Shown: positions 40,783 to 49,521, counted from the first letter of the stretch. The stretch: 64,000 nt of DNA from Agreia sp. VKM Ac-1783 (GCF_900177765.1 NZ_FXWI01000002.1:248001-312000), one strand, 5' to 3'. Program-made: numbers and translations. Notes: generated from the sequence alone by a model not told the origin.

Positions 40783-40855
40783 GGGCGATTGGCGCAGTTG
40801 GTAGCGCGCTTCGTTCACACCGAAGAGGTCATCGGTTCGAGTCCGGTATCGCCCA
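40783..40855 (+). tRNA. tRNA-Val (CAC)
   Basis: 73 bases. Acceptor GGGCGAT/ATCGCCC, anticodon loop TTCACAC gives CAC. Nearly the same as the Val-GAC gene on the other strand, with paired changes in the anticodon and T stems and one extra D-loop base. Confidence 0.97.
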
Positions 40856-40865
40856 CCCGTCGCAG

Positions 40866-40900
40866 AGCCCCGATCAATCGCGAGATTGCTCGGGGCTTTT
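40866..40900 (+). terminator. Terminator after tRNA-Val (CAC)
   Basis: Stem AGCCCCGATCAATC / GATTGCTCGGGGCT with one mismatch, then TTTTC. Its far arm lies inside the 3' end of the convergent lysoplasmalogenase gene. Confidence 0.85.
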
Positions 40901-41572
40901 CTCGTCTCTCGAGCCTGTTGTACGCAGCACGCCCCACACGATAAGGCCTTGCCCCGCGAGGTACAGGGTCATGATGATCAGATCCTGCTGCACCAGGTCG
41001 AAGCCCGGCAGAAAGATGCGGCACGCGAGAAGGCTGTCGGAGCAGACGAACAGCAGAGCGCCGATGGCCGTCAGCCTGTTCGTCGCCAGGGCCAGAGCGC
41101 CGGATGCTCCGAGCACGAGCCCGTAGGCCGCCACCGGTATGAGCATGCTGCCCAGTGTGGGGGCCAGCAGCAGCACGAAGGCCAGCCACCACACGAGGTA
41201 GAGACCCGCCCAGAGGGGTATCCGCCGGCGTCTGAAGAAGGCGGCGAACGCGACGAGGTACAGCAGATGGGCGGCGAAGAACCCCGCAAGTCCTGACAGG
41301 AATCCGATGTCGCCCGGTGAGGCCAGCAGCACGTCGCCCAACCACGAGAACACCAAGGCTGCGACGATCAGCACGGTGCCGACTCCGCCACGCATCCGTG
41401 TCGCAACCAGAACGACGGCCAGCAACGCGGGCATCAGAAGAGGCTTCGTCCAGCCGGCCAGCTCCGGCAGTGCGGCTCCCAAAGCGACGAGATGCACGAC
41501 GGCCAGGATGAGGAAGGGAACGAGCGCCCAGCGGCGGCTCGTGGTGCTCTCCGATGCTCGAGTGTCGCCCAT
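40874..41572 (-). CDS. YhhN/TMEM86-family lysoplasmalogenase-like membrane protein
   Basis: 232 residues, about eight membrane helices. SWLGDVLLA near residue 78 and the later VCSDSLLACRIF are the acidic family motifs (GD and SD). The family includes lysoplasmalogenase; other members are uncharacterised. Start taken at ATG 41572 (MGDTRASEST); the frame is open further upstream, opposite the oxidoreductase gene, but that part is a shadow. Divergent from the flavin oxidoreductase. Confidence 0.85.
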   Translation of the reverse strand: MGDTRASESTTSRRWALVPFLILAVVHLVALGAALPELAGWTKPLLMPALLAVVLVATRMRGGVGTVLIVAALVFSWLGDVLLASPGDIGFLSGLAGFFAAHLLYLVAFAAFFRRRRIPLWAGLYLVWWLAFVLLLAPTLGSMLIPVAAYGLVLGASGALALATNRLTAIGALLFVCSDSLLACRIFLPGFDLVQQDLIIMTLYLAGQGLIVWGVLRTTGSRDEKSPEQSRD

Positions 41573-41653
41573 GCGTCTCACTGTGGCACGGGGCGAGCCC
41601 CAGCCGGAGCATCCGGGGAATGTCTGGCCCGGCGGGCCGGTTGCGCAAGCGGA

Positions 41654-41659
41654 TACATT
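41654..41659 (+). promoter_or_regulatory. Candidate -10 box of the flavin oxidoreductase-MFS pair
   Basis: TACATT, giving a leader of about 27 bases that includes the GAGGAG ribosome site. No clear -35. Confidence 0.4.
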
Positions 41660-41692
41660 TGCATAGAAGCCGCAGAGAACGAGGAGATCGAC

Positions 41693-42730
41693 ATGACCAA
41701 GCAACTCGAGTTCGGACTGGACACCTTCGGAGATGTGACGTCGGATTCCGACGGTACGCCTCGCAGCTATGCCCAGGTCATCCGCGACGTCATCGCCGAG
41801 GGTGTGCTTGCCGACCAGGTCGGCGTCGACTTCATCGGCCTCGGCGAGCACCACCGCGACGACTTCGCGATCTCCGCGCCGGATGTCGCCCTCGCGGCCA
41901 TCGCCGGCCAGACGTCGCGCATCCGACTCGGTTCTGCGGTGACCGTTCTGAGTTCCGACGACCCCGTGCGGGTGTTCCAGCGCTTCTCTACGCTCGATGC
42001 GGCATCCAACGGTCGTGCCGAGGTCATCCTCGGGCGCGGCTCCTTCACAGAGTCCTTCCCCCTCTTCGGATACGAGCTCAGTCAATACGAGGAGCTCTTC
42101 GAGGAGAAGCTCGACATCTTCACGCGCCTTCTGACAGAGAAGCCCGTGACCTGGCAGGGAAGCACCCGCCCGGCACTCGTCGACCAGCGCGTGTTCCCGA
42201 CCACGGAATCCGGAAAGCTGAAGACGTGGATCGGAGTCGGAGGAAGCCCTGAGTCCGTCGTTCGTGCCGCGCGGTACGGACTCCCCCTCATGCTCGCCAT
42301 CATCGGCGGAGATCCCGTGCGGTTCGCGCCCTACGCCGACCTGTACCGCCGCGCGCTCGCCCAGATCGAGAGCCCCGAGCTGCCCATCGGAGTGCACTCC
42401 CCCGGTTATGTGGCGGCGACAGATGAGCAGGCCCGCGAGGAGTTCTGGCCCGAATACAAGACGATGCGCGACCGTATCGGTGCCGACCGCGGCTGGCCGC
42501 CCATGGCGCGCTCGGAGTTCGACCGCGAAGCCGGCCCGCACGGCTCGCTGTATGTCGGCTCGCCGGAGACCGTCGCGCAGAAGATCGCGTCGACCGTCCG
42601 CGCGCTCGACGCGACCCGCTTCGACCTCAAGTACAGCGCGGGTCCCCTGTCGCACGACCTGCTCATGACCTGCATCGAACTGTACGGAACCGTGGTCATC
42701 CCGCGCGTCCGCGAGTTGCTCGCCGAATGA
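41693..42730 (+). CDS. LLM-class flavin-dependent oxidoreductase
   Basis: 345 residues from ATG 41693 (GAGGAG upstream). Luciferase-like TIM barrel: FIGLGEHHRDDF, LGSAVTVLSSDDPVRVFQRF and VILGRGSF are typical of FMNH2- or F420-using members; substrate unknown. The stop overlaps the MFS start (ATGA), so it may detoxify or make a compound moved by the transporter (inference). Confidence 0.9.
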   Translation: MTKQLEFGLDTFGDVTSDSDGTPRSYAQVIRDVIAEGVLADQVGVDFIGLGEHHRDDFAISAPDVALAAIAGQTSRIRLGSAVTVLSSDDPVRVFQRFSTLDAASNGRAEVILGRGSFTESFPLFGYELSQYEELFEEKLDIFTRLLTEKPVTWQGSTRPALVDQRVFPTTESGKLKTWIGVGGSPESVVRAARYGLPLMLAIIGGDPVRFAPYADLYRRALAQIESPELPIGVHSPGYVAATDEQAREEFWPEYKTMRDRIGADRGWPPMARSEFDREAGPHGSLYVGSPETVAQKIASTVRALDATRFDLKYSAGPLSHDLLMTCIELYGTVVIPRVRELLAE

Positions 42731-44163
42731 CCGCGGTCGACACGAGCGGAGTCGGTTTCCGATCGCAACGAGGCCCGGTTCTCATCGCCCTGATGGTGAC
42801 AACCGGGCTCGTGGCGATCGACGCGACCATCCTCGCCACAGCAGTTCCCTCGATCGTCGACGATCTGGGCGGCTTCGCGCAGTTCCCGTGGCTGTTCTCG
42901 ATCTATCTGCTCGCGCAGGCCGTATCGGTGCCTCTCTACGCGAAGCTCTCCGACACGGTCGGCCGAAAACCGATCATCCTCATCGGGGTCGGACTCTTCC
43001 TGATCGGATCGATCCTCTGTGGATTCGCGTGGAGCCTGCCCGCGCTGATCGCGTTCCGCGCGGTGCAGGGGCTGGGCGCCGGCGCCGTGCAGCCGATGGC
43101 GATCACGATCGCGGGCGATATCTACACGGTGGCCGAGCGGGCCAAGGTGCAGGGCTATCTCGCGAGCGTCTGGGCCATCAGCTCCGTCGCCGGTCCCACC
43201 CTCGGCGGGGTGTTCTCCGAGTTCGTCTCATGGCGGTGGATCTTCTTCATCAACGTGCCACTGTGCCTCGTCGCCGGCTGGATGCTCGTGACCCGGTTCC
43301 ACGAGAAGATCGACAAACGCACGCACCGGCTCGACATCGCCGGAGCCGTTCTCCTCACCTCAGGGCTCAGCCTCGTCATCCTCGCCGTGCTCGAGGGTGG
43401 ACAGGCCTGGGCCTGGGACTCGGTTCCGAGCATCGCGGCCTTCGCGATCGGCGGTGTGCTGCTCGCGGTCTTCGTCTTGGTAGAGCGGCGAGCAGCTGAA
43501 CCGATCCTCCCCCTCTGGGTCTTCTCGCGTCGACTGCTCATCACGACGACGCTCATCTCGCTGGGCGTCGGGGCGATCCTCATCGGCCTGACCTCGTACG
43601 TTCCGACCTTCCTGGAGGGCGTCGCGGGCGCATCCCCATTGATAGCGGGCTTGGCACTCGCCGCGCTCACCATCGGCTGGCCCATCTCGGCATCGCTGTC
43701 CGGTCGGCTCTACCTGCGACTGGGGTTCCGCACCACCGTGCTTATCGGCACGGGCCTCGCCGTTCTCGGCGCGGTCCTTCTGATCGTCGTCTACACGAAC
43801 GCGAACATCGTGCTCGTCGCGATCAGTTGCTTCCTGGTGGGACTCGGCCTCGGTCTGGTGGCGACACCGAGTCTCATCGCCGCCCAGTCGAGTGTGCCGT
43901 GGAACGAGCGCGGTGTCGTCACCGGCACGAACCTGTTCTCCCGCTCGATCGGCAGCGCGGTCGGCGTCGCCGTATTCGGGGCGATAGCGAACGGCATCTT
44001 CGGCGCGAGCGCGAAGGGCGAGACCGATCCGTCGGTTCTCATAAACGCGTCGGGAGCGGTCTTCGCGGCGGTTCTCGTGTGCGCCGCATTCACCGGACTC
44101 GCAGCGCTGGCGATGCCTCAGGCACGGGTCGAGGATGTCGAGCACGTGGAGTCGACGACCTGA
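42727..44163 (+). CDS. MFS transporter, DHA2/EmrB-QacA type
   Basis: 478 residues, about 14 membrane helices. Motif A-like AKLSDTVGRKPIIL after helix 2, GAGAVQPMAITIAGDIY and the motif C region SVAGPTLGG (residues 155-163) mark a drug:proton antiporter. First helix carries DATILATAVPSI, the usual D1 motif of the 14-helix family. Co-translated with the flavin oxidoreductase. Confidence 0.9.
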   Translation: MTAVDTSGVGFRSQRGPVLIALMVTTGLVAIDATILATAVPSIVDDLGGFAQFPWLFSIYLLAQAVSVPLYAKLSDTVGRKPIILIGVGLFLIGSILCGFAWSLPALIAFRAVQGLGAGAVQPMAITIAGDIYTVAERAKVQGYLASVWAISSVAGPTLGGVFSEFVSWRWIFFINVPLCLVAGWMLVTRFHEKIDKRTHRLDIAGAVLLTSGLSLVILAVLEGGQAWAWDSVPSIAAFAIGGVLLAVFVLVERRAAEPILPLWVFSRRLLITTTLISLGVGAILIGLTSYVPTFLEGVAGASPLIAGLALAALTIGWPISASLSGRLYLRLGFRTTVLIGTGLAVLGAVLLIVVYTNANIVLVAISCFLVGLGLGLVATPSLIAAQSSVPWNERGVVTGTNLFSRSIGSAVGVAVFGAIANGIFGASAKGETDPSVLINASGAVFAAVLVCAAFTGLAALAMPQARVEDVEHVESTT

Positions 44164-44172
44164 CCGCCTCCG

Positions 44173-44697
44173 CTACGAGCGCAGGCCCTTCAGCGCCGAC
44201 GATACGGCGGCGAACTGGGTGCGGCTGACCGAGCTGGCCTCTCGTCGCATCCCCGACTCGAAGACGCGGAAGACCCGGTCGAGACGCACCCAGCTCGGAC
44301 GGACCTGAGAGTCCCACGGCCCCGGTCCGACGAAGACGAAATGCTGCGCGTCGCGATCGTGCGGCTTGCTCGTGAGTTGCAGGGCGAGCACCGAACGCGA
44401 GGAGTCACGCGCCACGATCAACACGGGTCGATCCTTGCCCCGCCCGTCGTTCTCTTCGTACGGCACCCACGTCCAGACGACCTCTCCCGGATCCGGCTTA
44501 CCGTCGACCCGCGGCTCGAACGCCAGACGGCGTCGTCCCAGGGCTCCGACTGCGACTTCGATCGTCGCCTCTGACCCCGACCGGCCCGGAGACGGCGCTA
44601 CGGTGCGACTCCGAGAGGAATCGGACCTCTCCGGCTCGCGTGTTCCGAACGCCGAGAAAAGCCTCGTCACGATCGTCGTCAATGCCCGAAGTCTCAT
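44173..44697 (-). CDS. Orphan PemK/MazF-type endoribonuclease toxin
   Basis: 174 residues. The PemK/MazF barrel starts near residue 70: PDPGEVVWTWVPYEEN, then GKDRPVLIVARD and ALQLTSKPHDRD, and SWVRLDRVFRV. The first about 65 residues are a basic, Ser/Arg-rich extension without known domain. No antitoxin gene is next to it: the next gene on one side is convergent MFS, on the other a divergent glycosidase. TACGCT lies 7 bases before the ATG, so the mRNA may be leaderless. Confidence 0.82.
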   Translation of the reverse strand: MRLRALTTIVTRLFSAFGTREPERSDSSRSRTVAPSPGRSGSEATIEVAVGALGRRRLAFEPRVDGKPDPGEVVWTWVPYEENDGRGKDRPVLIVARDSSRSVLALQLTSKPHDRDAQHFVFVGPGPWDSQVRPSWVRLDRVFRVFESGMRREASSVSRTQFAAVSSALKGLRS

Positions 44698-44762
44698 GAC
44701 GGCGAGCGTACCGGGTCGTCAATCCCCACCCGTTCAGGAGGGGCGGTTGCTAGACAGGGCGA

Positions 44763-46541
44763 ATGACGATTCGCGCTGACGGCACTGTTCCCCTCCGCTC
44801 CTACGGTGTTATCGGCGACGGGAGGACGATCGCGCTGATCGCCGAAGACGGGGGCGTGGACTGGCTGCCGATGCCGAGCATGGACGCGACGCCCGTCTTC
44901 GGCCGCCTGCTCGACGCAGGGAGCGGGGGTGCCATCGACCTGATGCCGGTCGAGGAGTTCACCGTGTCTCGTCGCTACGTCGACGGCACGAACGTGCTCG
45001 AGACCACCTTCACGACGAGTTCGGGAGAGGCCGTTCTCACCGACGCCCTCGTCACCGGCATCGCAGGGCGGCTCCCCTGGACCGAACTCGCGCGACGGGT
45101 CGACGGCACCCGGGGCCGGGTGCGGTTCCGCTGGCGGGTCGCGCCCGGAACCTGCCTGACGACCGCGTCTCCCTGGAAGCAGGACACCACTCACGGACCA
45201 GTTATCCGGGTGGACGGGGTGACCATCGCCGTGCGAGGGCTCGAGCACGGTCCGCGAGGCGGGGGCGATGCGGCGTTCGCCGGGTCGTTCACGACCGAGA
45301 AGGGATCGCGCCATGTCGTCACCGTGGTCGGAACGTCGAACGAGCCCCTGCACCTCCCCGTCGCCGCCAATGTCGACCGCGGCATCGACCGCACGATCGA
45401 GAACTGGCAGTTCTGGTCACGCGAATTCAGCTACGACGGGCCGTGGTCGGTCGACGTGCATCGCAGCGCTCTGGCTCTGAAGCTGCTGATCTTCAGTCCG
45501 ACCGGAGCGATCGCGGCCGCCGGAACGACATCTCTACCCGAGAACCCTCGAGGCGGCAAGAACTGGGACTACAGGTTCGCGTGGGTTCGCGATGTCGCGT
45601 ACACGCTGCACGCCCTCATTCGGTTCGGGCTTCGTGAGGAGACGCACGCCGCTGTCGCCTGGCTACTCACCACGATCAGGCAGAACGGGCCGGAGCTGCA
45701 CATCTTCTACCGGCTCGACGGCTCCCTGCCCTCCGGTGTCACGATGCAGGAAGCGCCGGGCTGGAACGGGGCGGGTCCTGTCGTGACGGGCAACCCCGCG
45801 AGCGGGCAGCTGCAGCTCGGGGTCTACGGCGATCTGTTCGACGTCATGCGACTCTATGTCTCGGCGGGCAACGTTCTGGATGCGGAGACCGGCCGACTGC
45901 TCGCCTCCGTCGCCGACCGCGCCTGCGACGCCTGGCGGCAGAGAGACGCCGGCATGTGGGAGCTGGAGGATGTGCAGCACTACACCTCGGCCAAGATGGG
46001 CTGCTGGCAGGCCCTGGATGCCGCGGTCGAGCTGTGCGAGAAGGGCCAGATCCCCGGCGACTCGGCCCGGTGGATCGCGGAGCGGGAACACATCCGCGAG
46101 TGGATCGAGGCGAACTGCTGGTCTGAAGAGAAGCAGAGCTACGTGGCGTACCCGGGCTCCGACGAGCTCGACACCTCGGTGCTCCTTCACGCCTCGAGCG
46201 GTTTCGACAGAGGCGATCGGATGTCGAAGAGCATCGATGCCATGCGCGAGGAGTTGGGCCGGGGGCCGCTGCTGTACCGCTACTCGGGAGCGGACTCCGA
46301 AGAGGGTGCGTTCGTGGCGTGCTCGTTCTGGATGGCTCAAGCACTGGCCTGTGTCGGAAGAATCGACGAGTCTGTTGCCTTGATGGACGCCATGATCGAC
46401 CTCTCGAACGATGTCGGCATCTACTCGGAGATGATCGATCCAGACGACCTCGCCTATCTCGGCAACCTTCCACAGGCTCTCAGTCATTTGGCGTTGGTCA
46501 ACGCGGCCATCACGATCGAGGAGATCACGGGCCGGCAGTAG
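44763..46541 (+). CDS. Glycoside hydrolase family 15 protein (trehalase/glucoamylase-like)
   Basis: 592 residues, no signal peptide, so cytoplasmic. N-terminal beta-sandwich domain (LRSYGVIGDGRTIALIAEDG) and a C-terminal (alpha/alpha)6 barrel with GGKNWDYRFAWVRDVAYTLH, KMGCWQALDAAVEL and EEGAFVACSFWMAQAL, the GH15 active-site regions. In mycobacteria GH15 proteins of this shape are trehalases; trehalose or maltose-like substrates are plausible. Monocistronic or with the SDR gene 79 bases downstream. Confidence 0.88.
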   Translation: MTIRADGTVPLRSYGVIGDGRTIALIAEDGGVDWLPMPSMDATPVFGRLLDAGSGGAIDLMPVEEFTVSRRYVDGTNVLETTFTTSSGEAVLTDALVTGIAGRLPWTELARRVDGTRGRVRFRWRVAPGTCLTTASPWKQDTTHGPVIRVDGVTIAVRGLEHGPRGGGDAAFAGSFTTEKGSRHVVTVVGTSNEPLHLPVAANVDRGIDRTIENWQFWSREFSYDGPWSVDVHRSALALKLLIFSPTGAIAAAGTTSLPENPRGGKNWDYRFAWVRDVAYTLHALIRFGLREETHAAVAWLLTTIRQNGPELHIFYRLDGSLPSGVTMQEAPGWNGAGPVVTGNPASGQLQLGVYGDLFDVMRLYVSAGNVLDAETGRLLASVADRACDAWRQRDAGMWELEDVQHYTSAKMGCWQALDAAVELCEKGQIPGDSARWIAEREHIREWIEANCWSEEKQSYVAYPGSDELDTSVLLHASSGFDRGDRMSKSIDAMREELGRGPLLYRYSGADSEEGAFVACSFWMAQALACVGRIDESVALMDAMIDLSNDVGIYSEMIDPDDLAYLGNLPQALSHLALVNAAITIEEITGRQ

Positions 46542-46607
46542 ATCTGCCGCATCCCATCACGACTTCTGATCCCGCGCAACCCGACCCCCCGCGAGGGTCG
46601 GTCTGCC

Positions 46608-46613
46608 TATCGT
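46608..46613 (+). promoter_or_regulatory. -10 box of a leaderless SDR gene
   Basis: TATCGT 7 bases before the ATG of the SDR gene. Confidence 0.45.
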
Positions 46614-46620
46614 GGAGCAT

Positions 46621-47421
46621 ATGGATCTACGAATCTCAGGCAAGAAGGCGCTCATCACGGGTGCCGACTCGGGAATCGGTTGGAGCACCGCGAAGACGCT
46701 CCTCGGCGAGGGAGTGACGGTGGTAATCACCGACCTCGATCAGGAATCGCTTGACAAGGCGGTTTCGCGGCTCGGGGCCGAGGAGGGCCGCCTCTTCGCT
46801 TTCGCGGCAGATGTGACCGACACCTCGTCGCTGGCTTCCCTGCACTCTCGGGTGGCTGACGCAGTCGGGCCGATCGACATCCTGGTTCAGTCTGCGGGCG
46901 TGACGGGTGCGCAGGGTCTCTTCCACGAGATAGACGACGCCGGATGGGTCGACACCCTTACGGTCGATCTCCTCGGACCGGTGCGGCTGGTGAAGGAGTT
47001 CCTTCCAGACCTTCGCGCGGGAGGGTGGGGTCGCCTCGTCTTTCTCGCTTCGGAGGACGCCGTGCAGCCGTACGACGACGAGTTGCCGTATTGCGCGGCC
47101 AAAGCCGGAGTACTCGCGCTGGCGAAGGGCCTGTCCCGGAGCTACGCGAGCGAGGGTCTTCTCGTGAACGCCGTCTCTCCCGCCTTCATCAACACGCCCA
47201 TGACCGACGCCATGATGACGAAGCGCGCCGACGAGAACGGCACCTCATTCGACGAAGCGATCGACAGCTTCCTCGCCCAGGAGCGGCCGTATATGGAACT
47301 CGGCCGCCGCGGAGAACCCGATGAGGTGGCCAACGTCATCGCCTTCCTGTGCTCCGACCTGGCGAGCTTCGTCAACGGTTCCAACTACCGGGTCGATTCC
47401 GGCTCAGTAGCCACGATCTGA
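46621..47421 (+). CDS. Short-chain dehydrogenase/reductase
   Basis: 266 residues. Cofactor loop TGADSGIGW (residues 14-22), DLD acidic residue after strand 2 suggesting NAD(H), LVQSAGVTG in place of NNAG, Ser in VFLASED and catalytic YCAAK. Substrate unknown. ATG 46621 is chosen over the in-frame GTG 46612 because the family begins here. Dps follows after 34 bases. Confidence 0.9.
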   Translation: MDLRISGKKALITGADSGIGWSTAKTLLGEGVTVVITDLDQESLDKAVSRLGAEEGRLFAFAADVTDTSSLASLHSRVADAVGPIDILVQSAGVTGAQGLFHEIDDAGWVDTLTVDLLGPVRLVKEFLPDLRAGGWGRLVFLASEDAVQPYDDELPYCAAKAGVLALAKGLSRSYASEGLLVNAVSPAFINTPMTDAMMTKRADENGTSFDEAIDSFLAQERPYMELGRRGEPDEVANVIAFLCSDLASFVNGSNYRVDSGSVATI

Positions 47422-47455
47422 CCCTTCACCAGACCCCGACGAAAGGACAACAACA

Positions 47456-48001
47456 ATGACAACCACGATCGAACGCCCCACCACCGCACCGAGTGACGCG
47501 GGGGCCAAGAGCACCCGTCGACAGAACGCGGAACGCGGGTTCAAGGCCTCGAAGTCGCTCACCGACAACCTGCAGAAGGTTCTGGTCGACCTCATCGAGC
47601 TGCATCTTCAAGGAAAGCAGGCGCACTGGAACGTGGTCGGCAAGAACTTCCGCGACCTGCATCTGCAGCTCGACGAGATCATCGACGCGGCGCGCGAGTT
47701 CAGCGACACCGTCGCCGAGCGACTCCGCGCTCTGCACGCGATTCCGGATGGCCGGAGCGACACCGTCGCAGCCTCGACCACGCTGCCGGAGTACCCGAAC
47801 GGTGAAGTCGACACGGCCGAGACCGTCGATCTGATCACTGTGCGCATCGAGGCCGTCGTCGGAACGATGCGTGATGTGCACGACGAGGTCGACGAGGCCG
47901 ACCCCACGAGTGCCGACATTCTTCACGCAATCATCGAGCGGCTCGAGCAGTACGCCTGGATGGTGTCGGCGGAGAACCGCACGGCGACCAAGAAGTCCTA
48001 G
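47456..48001 (+). CDS. dps: Dps-family ferritin-like protein
   Basis: 181 residues. Intersubunit ferroxidase residues are present: QAHWNVVGKNF (His), LHLQLDEIID (Asp and Glu). Stores iron and shields DNA in stationary phase. An N-terminal tail of about 25 residues with K/R could touch DNA. AAAGGA precedes the ATG. Confidence 0.93.
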   Translation: MTTTIERPTTAPSDAGAKSTRRQNAERGFKASKSLTDNLQKVLVDLIELHLQGKQAHWNVVGKNFRDLHLQLDEIIDAAREFSDTVAERLRALHAIPDGRSDTVAASTTLPEYPNGEVDTAETVDLITVRIEAVVGTMRDVHDEVDEADPTSADILHAIIERLEQYAWMVSAENRTATKKS

Positions 48002-48019
48002 GCCCTCTTGTAGAACGAA

Positions 48020-48058
48020 GAACGGCGTGCCGCTCCCTGTGGGTGCGACACGCCGTTC
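48020..48058. terminator. Bidirectional hairpin between dps and amt
   Basis: Stem GAACGGCGTG / CACGCCGTTC, 19-base loop, between the convergent stops. U-tracts are poor on both sides. Confidence 0.6.
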
Positions 48059-48087
48059 TCGGCTGTGTGGGTGATGCGGAAAAGCGC

Positions 48088-49362
48088 TTAGCGGGTCTCC
48101 TCCAGGAGGATGTATCCCTCTTCGCCGTGAACCACGGTGTCGATGCCCGCGATCTCGTCTTCGTTCTTGACTCGGAAGCCCATCGTCTTCTCGATGATGA
48201 GTCCGATGATGTACGACAGCACGAACGAGTAGATGAGAACCGCGAACGCCGCGATGGCCTGCTTGCCGAGCTGCTCGGCACCGAAGCCGAAGAAGAGGCC
48301 GACGTTGTTGCCCAGCAGACCGATGTAGAGCGTTCCGATGAGGCCACCGACGAGGTGGATCCCCACGACATCGAGCGAGTCGTCGAATCCGAGCTTGAAC
48401 TTGAGGTCGATGGCGACGGCGCAGATGGCTCCGACGAGAATGCCCAGAACGATGGCCCAGAACGGCGTCAGGATGTTACACGCCGGGGTGATGGCGACCA
48501 GACCGGCGACGGCACCCGATGCGGCGCCGACCGAGGTGGGCTTGCCGTCTTTGATCTTCTCGACGACGAGCCAGCCGAGGATCGCGGCTGCGGGAGCGGC
48601 GATCGTGTTGAGGAACGCGACCGCGGCAATGCCGTCGGCTGCGAGCTCGCTACCGGCGTTGAAGCCGAACCAGCCGAACCAGAGGAGGCCTGCGCCGAGG
48701 AGCACGAAGGGCGGGTTGTGCGGCTTGTGCACTCCCTTGGCGAAGTTCACGCGCTTGCCGAGAACGAGGGCGAGGGCGAGAGCGGCGGCACCGGCGTTGA
48801 TGTGCACGGCCGTTCCACCGGCGAAGTCGTTCGCGCCGATCACGTAGGCGATCCATCCGCCGTCGGAGACGGCGCCGTCTGTCACGGTGAAGTTGAAGAC
48901 CCAGCTTGCAACAGGGAAGTAGACGACCGTGGCCCAGACGCCGGCGAAGACCATCCACGCACCGAACTTGGCCCGGTCGGCGATGGCGCCCGAGATGAGA
49001 GCGACGGTGATGATCGCGAACGTCGCCTGGAAGGCCGCGAAGGCAAGAGTCGGGTATGCGGTCGTGATGTCACCGCTCGTCGCTTCGTTGAACGCACCCT
49101 GCAGGCCGAGCTGGTCGAGGTCGATTCCGAGAACACCATCGATTCCGACGAAGTTGCCGACGCCGGCGTTCGAGAACGTGATGGCGTAGCCATACAGAAC
49201 CCAGAGCACGCCGATGAGCCCCATGGCCCCGAAGCTCAGCATCATCATGCTGATCACGCTCTTGGCCTTCACGAGTCCTCCGTAGAAGAACGCGAGTCCC
49301 GGCGTCATCAGGAGTACGAGGGCCGCTGCTATGAGCAAGAAGGCGGTATTGCCCTGGTCCAT
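48088..49362 (-). CDS. amt: Ammonium transporter Amt
   Basis: 424 residues from ATG 49362 (GAGG 8 bases upstream). Eleven membrane helices expected. FYGGLVKAKSVISMMM after helix 1, DFAGGTAVHINAG with the first pore His, and GVHLVGG-type VGIHLVGGLIGTL with the second. The C-terminal tail FRVKNEDEIAGIDTVVHGEEGY is the PII-contact region, but no glnK lies next to it. A GlnR-type box stands upstream. Confidence 0.95.
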   Translation of the reverse strand: MDQGNTAFLLIAAALVLLMTPGLAFFYGGLVKAKSVISMMMLSFGAMGLIGVLWVLYGYAITFSNAGVGNFVGIDGVLGIDLDQLGLQGAFNEATSGDITTAYPTLAFAAFQATFAIITVALISGAIADRAKFGAWMVFAGVWATVVYFPVASWVFNFTVTDGAVSDGGWIAYVIGANDFAGGTAVHINAGAAALALALVLGKRVNFAKGVHKPHNPPFVLLGAGLLWFGWFGFNAGSELAADGIAAVAFLNTIAAPAAAILGWLVVEKIKDGKPTSVGAASGAVAGLVAITPACNILTPFWAIVLGILVGAICAVAIDLKFKLGFDDSLDVVGIHLVGGLIGTLYIGLLGNNVGLFFGFGAEQLGKQAIAAFAVLIYSFVLSYIIGLIIEKTMGFRVKNEDEIAGIDTVVHGEEGYILLEETR

Positions 49363-49467
49363 TGAAATTACCTCTCTTAGTTGTTGCAAAGGTGCACCGA
49401 GAGATGATGACGAACGAAGGTGCTGTTAGAAGGAAACCAGCTCGCGCGCCTCACTCGGGTATGCCCA

Positions 49468-49473
49468 ACTATC
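49468..49473 (-). promoter_or_regulatory. Candidate -10 box of amt
   Basis: GATAGT on the minus strand, 11 bases downstream of the GlnR-like box; there is no good -35, as expected for an activated promoter. Confidence 0.4.
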
Positions 49474-49483
49474 GTGTGAAGAA

Positions 49484-49521
49484 GTTTCAAGACGTGCGCG
49501 TCAATGTTTCCGGCACGTAAC
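49484..49521 (-). promoter_or_regulatory. GlnR-type nitrogen-control box upstream of amt
   Basis: On the minus strand: GTTAC-N6-GAAAC-N6-GCGCA-N6-GAAAC. The four 5-mers repeat every 11 bases, matching the GlnR double-site consensus gTnAC-N6-GaAAC-N6-gTnAC-N6-GaAAC in three of four elements. 122 bases before the amt start. Confidence 0.65.

Noticed and set aside
40222-40855. tRNA cluster as an integration site for a mobile element
   Set aside because: No integrase, no direct repeat of a tRNA 3' end and no foreign-looking genes on either side.
44173-47421. Defence island suggested by an orphan toxin among accessory genes
   Set aside because: Neighbours are a glycosidase, SDR, Dps and an exporter; no nuclease, helicase or other defence family is present.
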